Shown one piece after another: positions 43,840 through 55,500 of a stretch of DNA of 64,000 nucleotides. The stretch is from Photobacterium aquimaris (GTDB lineage: Bacteria; Pseudomonadota; Gammaproteobacteria; Enterobacterales; Vibrionaceae). Numbering within the stretch: position 1 is the stretch's first letter; every line of letters starts with the position of its first letter. Position numbers and translations under genes: made by a program. Below the pieces are notes generated by a model, which was not told the origin of the DNA, ran no database searches, and saw only the letters and a list, made by a program, of their open reading frames with translations. The stretch is taken from assembly GCF_002954455.1 (NCBI RefSeq), contig NZ_MSCC01000002.1, positions 522,055 through 586,054 on the forward strand. The letters are read 5' to 3'.

Positions 43840-44991
43840 TTATAATGCTGTTTCTAAAATCTTACGGCTATCTGCAATCGTCAGTTTACCGTGTTCGCCT
43901 AATGCGGTCATACCGTGTTTCTCAAGGCTGTTGATAAGCACATCAATATCTGCGGCGCCTAATTCAACATCTGCTAGTGAAGTTGGGACATCCATCTCTT
44001 TAAAGAAAGCAATAGTGCGAGCAATTGCTGCATCAATACGCTCGTCAGCTGTGCCGGTAGTAATACCAAATACACGCTCTGCATATTGAACTAATTTAGC
44101 TTGTTTCTCTGTGCGACAAACCTGCATTACTGCTGGTAGTACAATACTTAATGTACGCGCATGATCGATAGCATAGTTACCAGTTAACTCATGGCCAATC
44201 ATATGCGTTGTCCAATCTTGTGGTACACCGACACCAATTAAACCATTCAATGCTTGTGTTGCCGACCACATGATATTAGCGCGAACAGCGATATCATTTG
44301 GGGTCGTAAGAGCTTTTGGACCTTCTTCGATAAGCGTTAGCAATAGACCTTCAGCAAAGCGATCTTGAACCTTTGCATTTACAGGGAAGGTTAGGTATTG
44401 CTCCATGGTATGAACAAAAGCATCCACAACACCGTTAGACACTTGGCGTGGTGATAAGCTTAATGTGGTTTGTGGATCTAAAATAGCAAAAGTCGGTTTT
44501 ACTAGTGGTGTGCCAAAGAATAGTTTGTCTTTACCACGAGAAACCACAGAACCGCCGTTAGTTTCAGAACCTGTTGCAGGTAGTGTTAATACGCAACCAA
44601 TGGGTAGCGCAGTAATCACAGGCGCTTGGTCATGCAAAATTTCCCATGGATCGCTACCTTCATAACAAGCTGCAGCTGCAATAAATTTAGTACCATCAAC
44701 CACAGAACCACCGCCAACAGCAAGTAGGAAGTCAAAACCTTCTGCTTTTACTTTAGCAACAGCTTGCATCAAAGTGTCATATTGTGGGTTTGGCTCAACG
44801 CCTGCAAATTCGTCCCAATTAAAACCAGTAAGTGCAGCAGCAACTTGCTCGTACACACCGTTGGTTTTGATTGAACCGCCACCGTAAATCACTAAGATTT
44901 TTTTGTCTTTAGGAATGTCATTGGCAATTTCAGCAATTTGACCTTCACCAAAATGAATTTTTGTAGGGCTTTGATAGGTAAATTTGTCCAT
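43840..44991 (-). CDS. yqhD: NADPH-dependent aldehyde reductase (iron-containing alcohol dehydrogenase family)
   Basis: YqhD reduces short and lipid-derived aldehydes with NADPH and protects against reactive aldehydes. The 383-residue protein matches E. coli YqhD (387) closely. Matching segments are ILVIYGGGSIKTNGVYEQV (nucleotide binding), LLAVGGGSVVDGTKFIAAAACY, VLTLPATGSETNGGSVVSR, NGVVDAFVHTMEQY and DWTTHMIGHELTGNYAIDHARTLSIVLPA, where Asp and three His bind the metal. It is divergent from an AraC-type regulator, as in E. coli yqhD/yqhC. Confidence 0.92.
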   Translation of the reverse strand: MDKFTYQSPTKIHFGEGQIAEIANDIPKDKKILVIYGGGSIKTNGVYEQVAAALTGFNWDEFAGVEPNPQYDTLMQAVAKVKAEGFDFLLAVGGGSVVDGTKFIAAAACYEGSDPWEILHDQAPVITALPIGCVLTLPATGSETNGGSVVSRGKDKLFFGTPLVKPTFAILDPQTTLSLSPRQVSNGVVDAFVHTMEQYLTFPVNAKVQDRFAEGLLLTLIEEGPKALTTPNDIAVRANIMWSATQALNGLIGVGVPQDWTTHMIGHELTGNYAIDHARTLSIVLPAVMQVCRTEKQAKLVQYAERVFGITTGTADERIDAAIARTIAFFKEMDVPTSLADVELGAADIDVLINSLEKHGMTALGEHGKLTIADSRKILETAL

Positions 44992-45212
44992 TGTTCTTTC
45001 CTCTAAGCAGCAGGCTGACGCTGATTATTATAATGATTTTGTTTTACAAAGATTAAGTAGCTTTGATAGCTACAGTCTAGGTGATTATACAGTTTCACTT
45101 AATACATAATTCTCTTTAATACTTGCCTATTTCTCTTTTATTGACGAAGTTGATGATTGATTTGTGACAATGGTCTGCTAAGGTAAATAAAACCAAATTA
45201 TGGACCAATCGC

Positions 45213-46160
45213 GTGAAGATAGAGAACATTCAATATTCAACTGTTAATTTGCCTGTTGTGATACCGGCAGTATTAACTACGCTTGCGACCTCATTATGTG
45301 AATATTATGGGTTAGCACAACGATCTGGTCGAGTAGACACCTGTTTAGCAGGAATAAGGTTGTTTAGAATTGATGGTTATCGCAAATATAGCCCACAAAT
45401 GTATGAGCAAGGTATTGTTATTATTCTTCAAGGGCGAAAAATTGGTCACTTAAATCAACATCAATTTAATTATGATCCACAGCGGTGTTTATTAGTGACT
45501 ACCCCTTATCCGATTGTTTGTGAAACCTTTGCCTCACATGATCAGCCGTTAATAGGGATCAATATTGACTTTGATATTATAGTAATTGGTCAGTTAGTCG
45601 CAATGATTGAAGCTCAGCAGCATAGCCGTTTTGATTATGAAGGTAGTTGTGGTGTGGCAACAGCACAAATGACTGAACGCATGTATCGTAGTGTTGAACA
45701 GTTATTAGAAGTATTGCACGATCCTCTTGATGCACAAGTGATTGGTCCATCTTTAATACGACAGTTGTTTTATTATTTATTACACAGTGAGCAAGGTTAT
45801 TTATTGGCGCAGTATTGTGAACAAGACAGTGTGTTAGCGAAAATTTCAGCAGTCATTGATTATGTACAACAGCATTATGCGACTAAATTACATGTACATG
45901 AATTAGCGGTGATGGCGGGAATGAGTGTGTCGGTATTTCATAAAGTTTTTAAGCAAGTCGTGACCGATCCGCCGCTGCAATATATTAAAAAAATACGCTT
46001 AAATAATGCTAAAACATTAATGCTGCAACAAGGAATGGCTGCTAATGTTGCAGCAGGGCAAGTTGGATATGAAAGTCCGACCCAATTTAGCCGTGAATTT
46101 AAACGTTATTTTGGTTTACCACCAAGTAAAATTCATGAACAAACCGGATTTATTCGGTAA
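45213..46160 (+). CDS. AraC-family regulator, YqhC-like
   Basis: The 315-residue protein has an N-terminal AraC-type sensing domain (CLAGIRLFRIDGYRKYSPQMYEQGIVIILQG). The C-terminal double helix-turn-helix is KLHVHELAVMAGMSVSVFHKVFKQVVTDPPLQYIKKIRLNNAKTLM and AAGQVGYESPTQFSREFKRYFGLPPSK. The start is GTG 45213. It lies divergent from yqhD with 221 bp between them; in E. coli YqhC activates yqhD in response to aldehydes. The same role is likely here but is inferred from position and similarity. Confidence 0.85.
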   Translation: MKIENIQYSTVNLPVVIPAVLTTLATSLCEYYGLAQRSGRVDTCLAGIRLFRIDGYRKYSPQMYEQGIVIILQGRKIGHLNQHQFNYDPQRCLLVTTPYPIVCETFASHDQPLIGINIDFDIIVIGQLVAMIEAQQHSRFDYEGSCGVATAQMTERMYRSVEQLLEVLHDPLDAQVIGPSLIRQLFYYLLHSEQGYLLAQYCEQDSVLAKISAVIDYVQQHYATKLHVHELAVMAGMSVSVFHKVFKQVVTDPPLQYIKKIRLNNAKTLMLQQGMAANVAAGQVGYESPTQFSREFKRYFGLPPSKIHEQTGFIR

Positions 46161-46266
46161 TATGTCTCAATGGAATGAAATAATGTGCAATTGAAGCGAA
46201 TTTATATAAAAATTGTTTTAACAACATATTAGCCATCATAATAAGACGAAAATAATAAGGAAAATA

Positions 46267-46884
46267 ATGTCTGAGCCTCATAAAAAAATTCTGATCCTGT
46301 TTGCACACCCATCGCAAAATCGTTCCGAAATCAATATGCCATTGTTTAATGCATCAAAAGGTTTTGAGCATGTCACAGCCGTTGATTTATATGCTGAATA
46401 TCCTCGATTCCGCATTGATATCGATAAAGAACAACAACGTTTGCGTGATCACGATGTGATTGTGTTTATGTTCCCATTGTATTGGTACTCCACACCGTCG
46501 CTATTAAAAGAATGGCAAGATCTTGTATTGGAATACGGTTTTGCTTATGGCAGTGAGGGAACCGCGTTACAAGGCAAAAAATTCCTTTGTGCCCTAACTG
46601 CTGGTGGCTCTGAATCAAGCTACCGTAAAGAAGGTTTTAACCATTTTACGATTCGTGAGCTATTACAACCGTTAGAGCAAATGGCAGAGTTAACCGGGAT
46701 GGAGTTTTTAGCACCATTTGCTTTGTTTGGTGCAGGAACGGCAACGGAAGAACAACGAGTCACTAAACATTTTGAAAACTGGCGACGCGTGCTAGTTGCT
46801 ATTGCTGATAATAAACTCAATTATGATGTCGCGAGCAAATTATCAAAATTAAACCATAGTCTTGATAGTGTGATCACGGAGTAG
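46267..46884 (+). CDS. KefF/KefG-type NAD(P)H oxidoreductase, ancillary to Kef
   Basis: This 205-residue flavodoxin-like protein is of the KefF/KefG type. It has an FMN loop (ILILFAHPSQNRSEIN), VDLYAEYPRFRIDIDKEQQRLRDHDVIVFMFPLYWYSTPSLLKEWQDLVLEYGFAYG and LTAGGSESSYR. It forms a complex with the Kef potassium-efflux channel, and the Kef gene begins 3 bp after its stop. It keeps features of both KefF (FAYG, GGTAL-like) and KefG (EREQ-like, SYR), so I do not choose between the names. Confidence 0.88.
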   Translation: MSEPHKKILILFAHPSQNRSEINMPLFNASKGFEHVTAVDLYAEYPRFRIDIDKEQQRLRDHDVIVFMFPLYWYSTPSLLKEWQDLVLEYGFAYGSEGTALQGKKFLCALTAGGSESSYRKEGFNHFTIRELLQPLEQMAELTGMEFLAPFALFGAGTATEEQRVTKHFENWRRVLVAIADNKLNYDVASKLSKLNHSLDSVITE

Positions 46885-46886
46885 TC

Positions 46887-48827
46887 ATGACAGGCATATT
46901 TTTACAAGCTTTTATCTATTTAGTCGCGGCAGTTATTGCGGTACCCATTGCGAAACGGTTTGGGCTTGGTTCTGTACTGGGCTATTTAATTGCCGGTGTC
47001 GTTATTGGCCCTGTAATTGGATTAGTTGGCAGTGAAACCACCACTATTCAGCACTTTGCTGAGTTTGGCGTGGTTATGATGCTGTTTATCGTCGGCCTAG
47101 AACTTGAACCTAAAATGCTGTGGGGCATGCGTCATCGTTTATTAGGCTTAGGTGGTCTGCAAGTGGTTGTGACCACTGCAGTGGTTATGGGGATCGCAAG
47201 TGCACTCGGTGTTGGTTGGACTTATGCATTAGCAATTGGTCTGATTTTCTCACTGTCATCAACAGCCATTGTATTGCAAACGTTTAATGAGAAAGGCTTA
47301 AGTAAAACTGAAGGCGGAAAAAGTGCGTTTTCAGTTTTGCTATTTCAAGATATTGCCGTTATTCCAATGTTGGCATTAATTCCTTTATTGGCATTACCTG
47401 AATTAGTTGAAAAAGCGCAAACAACCGTTGCTGCTGCCGCAGAACATCATGATGATCTTAGTTTAGTTGCTGGGTTACCTGGTTGGGGATACGCGATTGT
47501 AGTGATCCTTGCGATTGCAGGTGTGGTGGTTGGTGGTCATTATTTAAGTCGTCCATTATTTCGTTTTGTCGCCGCTTCTGGATTGCGTGAGATATTTACA
47601 GCAACAGCATTAATGTTAGTTATTGGTATTGCAGCATTAATGAGCTTAATCGGATTATCGCCGGCGTTAGGTACTTTCCTTGCCGGTGTAGTACTGGCAA
47701 ACAGTGAGTTCCGCCATGAGCTTGAATCAAACATTGAACCGTTTAAAGGATTATTACTGGGACTATTCTTTATAACCGTTGGTGCGGGGATTAACTTTAA
47801 TATTTTGTTTGATCAATTTGGTCTTATTATTGGGTTAACGCTGGGCGTTATGCTGATTAAGGCATTGGTGCTATTAATTTTAGCTTTTGTATTTAAAGTT
47901 AAAGGCAGTGATAAATGGTTGTTTGCACTTAGTTTGGCGCAAGCGGGTGAGTTTGGTTTTGTATTGCTAAATTACACCGTTCAAAATAACGTATTACCTG
48001 CTGAATTAGGCCAAACGTTGTCACTGGTCGTTGCATTATCTATGTTCTTAACCCCAGGGTTATTTATATTATTTGATAAAGTTATTTTACCGCGATTTAG
48101 TGCAGCTAAAAATGATCGAGAAGCGGATGAAATAGACGAGCAAGGTAAAGTTATTATTGCTGGTATTGGTCGTTTTGGTCAAATAGTTAACCGCTTATTA
48201 AGTGCTAATGGTATGAAAACGGTAGTACTCGATCATTCCGTGACTCAAATTGATAATATGCGCCAGATTGATATTAAGAGTTATTTTGGTGACGCGACTC
48301 GACATGACTTATTGCATACTGCAGGTATTGAAGATGCCAAGGTCTTTGTGGTTGCGATTGACGATCAAGAGCGTGCTACTGAGTTGGTGCATTATATTAA
48401 GCAAACTTATCCACATGTACGTGTATTAGCGCGTGCTTATGATCGGGGCCATCATTACTCATTACGTTGCGCTGGTGCTGATTACGTGATCAGTGAAACT
48501 TACCGTTCAGCATTAGCAATGGGCGCACAAGCTTTAAAAGAACTTGGCGTACATCCATTTAGGGCAGAACAGCAAAAAGCAATGTTTGTTGAAACAGAAG
48601 CGAAAAGCAAAGATCTGTTGTACCAAACATGGCGTGATAGTACTGAAGAAGATCGTTTTAATAGCTCTTATGTTGAATTGTTTATGCAATTAGAGCAGAC
48701 GTTAGGTGAAGCAATGAAGCAAGAGCGTACTGATAAACACACTAAATCAGAACGCGGTTGGACACCACCACCTAAAAACTTTATTGAAGAAGCCGAGCAA
48801 ATGCAGGCCGATAAAAAAGAAAGTTAA
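46887..48827 (+). CDS. Glutathione-regulated potassium-efflux system protein KefB/KefC
   Basis: The 646-residue protein has a CPA2-type transporter domain of about 12 helices (GSVLGYLIAGVVIGPVIGLVG, SLSSTAIVLQTFNEKGL, FLAGVVLANSEFRHELESNIEPFKGLLLGLFFITVG). A cytoplasmic RCK/TrkA-N domain with a Rossmann motif follows (GKVIIAGIGRFGQIVNRLL, about 410-530), then a C-terminal tail (ERGWTPPPKNFIEEAEQ). Kef proteins are held closed by glutathione and opened by glutathione adducts, acidifying the cytoplasm against electrophiles. It is in an operon with its ancillary oxidoreductase, two genes from the aldehyde reductase yqhD. Confidence 0.92.
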   Translation: MTGIFLQAFIYLVAAVIAVPIAKRFGLGSVLGYLIAGVVIGPVIGLVGSETTTIQHFAEFGVVMMLFIVGLELEPKMLWGMRHRLLGLGGLQVVVTTAVVMGIASALGVGWTYALAIGLIFSLSSTAIVLQTFNEKGLSKTEGGKSAFSVLLFQDIAVIPMLALIPLLALPELVEKAQTTVAAAAEHHDDLSLVAGLPGWGYAIVVILAIAGVVVGGHYLSRPLFRFVAASGLREIFTATALMLVIGIAALMSLIGLSPALGTFLAGVVLANSEFRHELESNIEPFKGLLLGLFFITVGAGINFNILFDQFGLIIGLTLGVMLIKALVLLILAFVFKVKGSDKWLFALSLAQAGEFGFVLLNYTVQNNVLPAELGQTLSLVVALSMFLTPGLFILFDKVILPRFSAAKNDREADEIDEQGKVIIAGIGRFGQIVNRLLSANGMKTVVLDHSVTQIDNMRQIDIKSYFGDATRHDLLHTAGIEDAKVFVVAIDDQERATELVHYIKQTYPHVRVLARAYDRGHHYSLRCAGADYVISETYRSALAMGAQALKELGVHPFRAEQQKAMFVETEAKSKDLLYQTWRDSTEEDRFNSSYVELFMQLEQTLGEAMKQERTDKHTKSERGWTPPPKNFIEEAEQMQADKKES

Positions 48828-48856
48828 ATTCTAGTTAAGTGTGTAATTAAAACAAG

Positions 48857-48888
48857 AGGTGCTAAATACAGTTGTATTAGCACCTTTT
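48857..48888 (+). terminator. Terminator of the Kef operon
   Basis: AGGTGCTAAATACA pairs with TGTATTAGCACCT with one bulged base, followed by TTTTT. Confidence 0.75.
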
Positions 48889-49215
48889 TATTATGCGTTA
48901 TTTTTGTATCTATATTGCGAAGCAATCTGAAAAACTTGAAATAAATTGCATTATTAAAATATGTCTTTTTTTGTTCTCTTTATAAAACACGCCAATTGAT
49001 TTAATTATATTTAAATTTCAATTAGCTATAATGTAGTGTCAGGTTAAATATAATTTATTTAGTATTGAATGTTCGATAAATAGTTTGTTTTTTAGCAAAA
49101 TTTTGTGAGTGGTGGTTATTATTTTAATACAAAAATTCTAACTATATTAAAAAAAATAATAATTAAGTTGGTCTTATTCATGCATAACTTCACTTAGGTT
49201 CTATGAGGTGACTTC
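48889..49215. other. AT-rich promoter region upstream of the giant surface-protein locus
   Basis: No gene is visible. The stretch is unusually AT-rich with long A and T runs, as is common for H-NS-silenced surface genes. No specific operator was recognised. Confidence 0.5.
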
Positions 49216-49530
49216 ATGCATAAGATTATTAGTGCTGTATTATTACTTATAATTATATATGGTAATAATTGGTTTAGTGATAAACAGCCGATAGCTAATC
49301 GGTTAGTGGTTGTTGATCAAGATATTGTGTCAGATCCTTTCTTCTTTAATCATATAGAATCTTATCAAGTAATTAATTCATTAGATGATTTTATCTTTCA
49401 TCTCAACCATACCTCTTACTTTAAAACAATCGATCTCTTTTCCCACAGGCAATCAGGTGAACTTCGTTTGGGTCAAGATATTAGGAGTGCAATAGTATTT
49501 AATGGAGGAATTAATTCGTATGCTTACTAA
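49216..49530 (+). CDS. Small membrane-anchored protein resembling a DUF4347 fragment
   Basis: The 104-residue product begins with a hydrophobic signal or anchor ([19 protein letters not shown]). It continues [18 protein letters not shown]...[40 protein letters not shown]. The VVVD opening and the [15 protein letters not shown] end resemble the N-terminal DUF4347 domain of very large bacterial surface proteins (usual pattern: ihilSHGspGsLqLG), in shortened form. It overlaps the start of the giant gene by 11 bp, so translation is probably coupled. In other bacteria this domain is usually fused to the giant protein. The match is by eye and needs a profile search. Confidence 0.55.
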   Translation: MHKIISAVLLLIIIYGNNWFSDKQPIANRLVVVDQDIVSDPFFFNHIESYQVINSLDDFIFHLNHTSYFKTIDLFSHRQSGELRLGQDIRSAIVFNGGINSYAY

Positions 49531-52500
49531 AAATATAACACTTATCATTCTTTTATTAAGTTCTACATTTTTATTTAGCCAGAAAAGTTTTTCTGCTGAA
49601 GGGGTGGGGCTAGTATATCAAAGTAATTTACTTGCCATTGGTGGTATGGGGGGATCGCCATTCCCAGTTAAAAACTGCCCAAGCGGCCAACTAATGACAG
49701 GATTTGACTTCAATAACGGAAATTCGGGTGCCAGTCTTGATGGAAGATCCCTAAGAGGCCGTTGCTCTACAGTTAATGTCTCAGGTGGTGTGGCTACGTT
49801 AACATACTCAGGCAACACACCTTGGGGGGGGCCATTATCAGGGACATTATACTCACAGGATTGTCCAGCAAATCAAGCTGTTGTTGGTGTCGATGCACAA
49901 ACAACGACGTGGCCTGTAATGGGATGGTTTCGTCTATATTGTGGTTCTGTTTCATTTAATAATGCGACTAATCGATTAGAAATTGCAGCAGCACCCGCTT
50001 CTCCATCAACGGGTCAAATAGGACCTAATCATGCGTATGGTGGAACATATTATAATCGTGTTGTTGCTCCTGCAGGCCAAGCATTAGCAGGCTTTGATGG
50101 CCGTTCTGGCGGCGCATTAGATTTAGTAACGTTTAAAGCATATTCTTTTGTTCAAGGTAGCTTAACGTTGAACGCTGTTGTGAATCCAGGAGGTAGTGCG
50201 GTTCCTGGTGACTTCACATTAATCGCGACAGATAGTGGAAATACCGCCGCAAACTTTAGTTCAGGTAATACGAGAGCGATGACGCCAAGCTCGTATACAT
50301 TAAGTTGGGGGGGGCCAGCTGGCTATATACTAAATAATCTCAGTTGTGCGACGACATTTACATTAAATAATGGTGACGATGTTACTTGTACTTATACATT
50401 TGATCCACCTCCTTCTATTTCAGGTTTTGTTTTTAATGATGATGGCAGCGGAGGGGGTACATCGGCCAATGGTGTCAAAGATGGCAGTGAGGCTGGTCTG
50501 GGAATAACAGTTCCAGTTGTGGCTTATGATTCAACGTCTGGACAGTGTTATGCTACTAATGCAGATCCGACAACAGGTGCCTATTCAATATCACTTCCAG
50601 CGACAGGCACATATAAAGTTTATGAAGCGATAAATGAAACCAATATTGCTTCTCCTACATGTCCTCCGACACAATCTACGGTTGATCCTGTTACAGGAAC
50701 AAGCGGTGGTGGTACGGTAGGCGACCCCTCTTCACATATATCATCAACATCGAATATCGTCACCGTTACTGCCGGCGTGGTAAGCAATGTGAACTTCGGC
50801 GATATTGTTATTAATAATACCTTCCCGACTTGTGATACTAATGCGTATTTAACCAAAGGTACACCTCGAAAATTGTATCAGGTGAATCTTGTAACAGCAT
50901 CTGAAACCCAATTAGGTTCGTCACATTCTCCTTCATATAATGGTATTGGCTACAGTGTGGCGCAAAATATATTATGGGGAGTGTATCCAACTGGCGGTTC
51001 AACAAATTCTGATATTGTTGCTTTTGATCGTCTTCATCAACGTATTTTAAAATTGAATGTGCCTGAGATTAATGGGATCAGTTTTCCAGCAGGTGATGTG
51101 ACAGATGACGATATTCTTGTACTCGTATCAGGGGGAACAGATGGACGGCGTTTTTATTTTATAGATGTAAACCCTAACTCTGAAACATACGGACAATATT
51201 TAGGGCGTTCTGCTCAAACCAATATTTCTCTGGGTGATATTGCTATTCACCCACTTGATACCTCAACGGCGTGGGGGGTAACAGGTAATAAAAAGCTATA
51301 TAAATTCGATTTAACCATTGATCGATCTACCAATATTTATAGTGTTGCCGTTACCAATGTTGGTCAAAGCAATATGACAACAACTAGTGCGGTTGGCGCT
51401 GTATATTTCGACAATGTGGGCTTCATGTATGCCTCAAATAATAATACTGGTGCGTTGTGGCGATTTGATCTTTCAAATTTATCAGCCCCGTCATCAACGC
51501 TAGTTGATGCAACGTTTTTAACCAATGGTCAATCCGCAAGTGGAAACGATGGCGCACGTTGTCGTTATGCGCCTGTTCCGACAGACTTTGCTGATTCACT
51601 CAATACATACGGTACCGATTTAACTAGTAATGGGCCACGGCATCAAACGGATATTGGTTTACCTTACCTAGGCAGTAATTCTCCTGACAATGAAAATGAT
51701 GGACAACCTACAACAATCGCTGATGGGGATGATAACAATGGTCTAACCCCCGATGATGAGGATGGATTTGTTCAGCCATCAATAACAACAATCTTATCTG
51801 GTGGTAGTACGCTGCCCCTGTCAGTACCTGTTGTATCGTCAGGCAATGATAACCTTTATGGTTGGATTGATTTCGATAACAGTGGCACCTTTGAAGCAGA
51901 TGAAAGGGCATCGGTGATGGTTACGGCATCAGGCAATAGCATATTGAATTTCACAGTACCTGCTGATATTGAAATCCAAGATACCTTTGTACGTTTACGT
52001 GTTTGTTCCAGTGGTGAAAGTTGTGATACGCCATTAGGCAGTTCAGGTGATGGTGAAGTTGAAGATCATGCCATTTCGCTTAAACCGGCAGGTGATTTAT
52101 CCCTAACTTTAGAGCTAGAACCTGGGGTGAATGTTACTTTAGGCATCCCGTTTAATGTTGTCGTTAATGTTGCTAATGCAGGTACGACGATAGCGTTAAA
52201 TACCAAAGTAACTTTACCTATTCCTGCTGGATACAGTTTTGTTCGTGCTTATGAAGGCGATGGCGTTACGCTAACATCAATCTATGATTCAAGCACTGGT
52301 GAACTTGATATCGGTGCTGTTGGACTTGGCTTTAATGACTATGCGGTGATCCGTTTGGCGCCACAATCTGCAACTGCGCCAGCAATTCATGCTGAAATTA
52401 TTCAAGCAGCGATTAATGATATTGATTCAACCCCTAATAATGGTTTTGGTAATGGCGAAGATGATACCGATGTGGTCACACCTAATATTACCAATATCGT

Positions 52501-55500
52501 GCAACCTAATATTTGTGAAGCGCCAGTTGTCTATGAAGGCGGTGATGCGTATTTATCGGCTAATGGCGAATATGTTGTTACCGAAGCGCAAACTAATCAG
52601 CAAGGGTATTTATGGAGCTACGATTACATTGATTTAAACCAACCAATGTATGCTGAATTAGCCGTGTATTTAGGTGATAGAACTTGTAATACCGGTTGTC
52701 CTAACGGTATTGAAAGCGGTGCTGATGGCATGACTTTTGTGCTTTCTGCAGACTCGCGTGATTTAAATGCCGTTGGCTCTTTTGGTGGTAGGCTCGGTGT
52801 TGGTGATATTTTGGGTGCAACACCTGTATCGCCATCAGTCGTGTTTGAATTTGATACCTTTGATAATACCTTTATTGGTGCAACCGATGATGCTATCGGC
52901 GGACAATATATTGATCACACAGGTGTTTATTTAAATGGTGATGTTTACACACCAAGCGCTGCCAATACCTTAATTGCAGCAACGTCTGTTGCTGGTGGCG
53001 AGTTAGAAGATGGGCGTTACCATATCGCGCAATTTGAATGGGATCCAACCACCAATCAATTTACCTATTACATGGATGGCGTCATGATTGGCCAGTTTGC
53101 GCGAGATATTCGCACCGACATTGGTAATAACATGGTGCGGTTTGGTTTTACGGGTAGTACTGGAGATGGCTATAACCTTCAAAAAGGTTGTTTTACCGAT
53201 GCGCCAAATGTTCTAGGGTCTGATTTTGGTGATGCTATTGATACGACTTCAGGCACCGCCATCAACGATTATACTACTCAATATGACCACAATGGTGCTC
53301 ACCATGTGCAGGTAGACAGTGATGACAATGGCTTCATTGACTTACGATTAGGTAACCTATGGGATGCTGATCTTGGTGATCTGCAAAATATTCATGCCAC
53401 CGCTGATGGCAATCATAATATTGCTGATGAAGATGGTGTTACTGTGCCATTTATTGCCAATAAAGGCCAAAACGTAGCGATAAATATCACTGTTGTTGAA
53501 GATGGTGCGCGTTTGGGAACCGGACAACGTCTTTACGGCTGGTTAGACCTAAACCTTGATGGTGATTGGGATGATTCAGGGGAACAAATCATTAGTGATG
53601 CAAGTGCGAATATCGGTAACAATAATTACAATGTGCTGATCCCTAATAGTGCGGTTGTTGGTTATAGCTACCTGCGTATTCGCCTATGCAGTGATGTTGA
53701 TTGTAATAGCCCTACTGGACGTGCCAATGATGGTGAGGTTGAAGACTATCGCATATTAATTTCTGATTTAGTGGCGAATAATCAGTGTGATAGTATTTTA
53801 CAAACCATTCGTCCAGTAAGTAGTAGTTCTTATACTTACACTTCATTAGATGTGCCAAGTAATCCGGTTACATTCTCTAATATTATTGATCCGGTTGCGA
53901 TCACGAATCAGACTAATATTGCCAATTTGAACGCTATCGGTTTTAACCGTGTTGATGGATTAATTTACGGTACCTTTACTGATATGTCTCAAGCTGAGCG
54001 TATTCATCATTTATTTGTAACAGATAAAACAGGTACCAGCTTTATTGATTTAGGGGAAATACGTGCTGAGTCTTCAGCCACTATTCGTCGCCTTCAAGAT
54101 GGTGAAACTTTTGGCTTTAGTGCTGGGGATTCCCTGCGTAATAGTGGCTATTCAACCACATCCTCCACATCAGTAACATTAAGTGCGCCAACCGCTGGTG
54201 ATGTGACCATAGATGGTAACCATTTAATTATTTGGCGCACCTCTTGGGACTCTTTAGTGAAAGTTAACCTAGCAACACAGACTTTTACCGCCATACCATT
54301 AAGCATTGGTGTAATGGGAGGCTCTATTGGTGGCGGACCGATTAATGTTGGTGCTGATTTAGCCATTAGTAGTCAATCTGGACAGGGTTACGTTCTCGAT
54401 TTAGACGGTGACATGCTTTATAAACTTGATTTAACAACCGGCGCAGTAACATCGCAGCCATTAACATACTTTGGTGCTGAGCCAACGCTCGATCTCAACC
54501 TCAAGCTACAAGCTGGCGCATTAGTGATGGATAATGGGATAAGTTTGTATGCCATTACCAATGGTGGTAATCACGATAGCGATAATAATGGCACCATTGA
54601 TCTCAATGATCATGCTGTGGTTTATCGAGTTAACGTGATCACCAATGAAGTTGAGTATGTGACGGCATCTGATCGAGGCAGTTTACAAGGTAATGATGGT
54701 GCTGGGTGTTACGATTCTACCGATTATGGTGATGCTGCTGATACATATGGTGAAGCCAGTCATGCTTACTGGGACAGTGCTGTTGATGGTAGTGCTGATC
54801 TTTACTTAGGTAACCGTTGGGATCCAGAATTCGGGCAGTGGTTCACTGCAGATGCATCAGGGGATGACACGAATGGTCAAAATGATGAAGACCTAACTAT
54901 TCCTAATCAGATCGTGGTTGAAACAAGCACCAATCTAGCTCTTGATGTTGTAGGTAGCGGTTTTGTGAGTATCTGGGTTGATTTAAACAAAAATGGTGTC
55001 TTTACCGATACCAATGAGTTTCTTATTAATGATGAGCCAGTTGTAACGGGGATCAATAATATTGCGATCACGTTAGATGCTGCCAGTGCAGAGGGATTTA
55101 ATGGTTATACCGTGATGCGAGTGCGGTTATGTTCAGCTATCAATAGCTGTAATACATTCTCAGGTTCAGCGTCTAACGGTGAGGTTGAAGATCATTGGTT
55201 TGAGTTACTTAATCGCATTGTGCTCAATGGTTTAGTTTTTGAAGATAATGGTGTTGGTGGAGCAAACGCTGCTCATGATGGTATTCAAGAAGGAACTGAA
55301 GTTGGGTTAGGCAATTTTACGGTTACAGTGACGCTAAACGACACAGGGGTAACGGGCTACAACAGCGGAGATGTTATAGCAACAGAAGTAACCTCGGGTG
55401 ACGGCCGCTATAAGTTTGTCCTTGGGGTCGATTTCTCAACCAAAGATCTGTTGCTTGATGTGGTGAAACAAGCAGAGTGGATTGATATTAGTGAAGCCGA

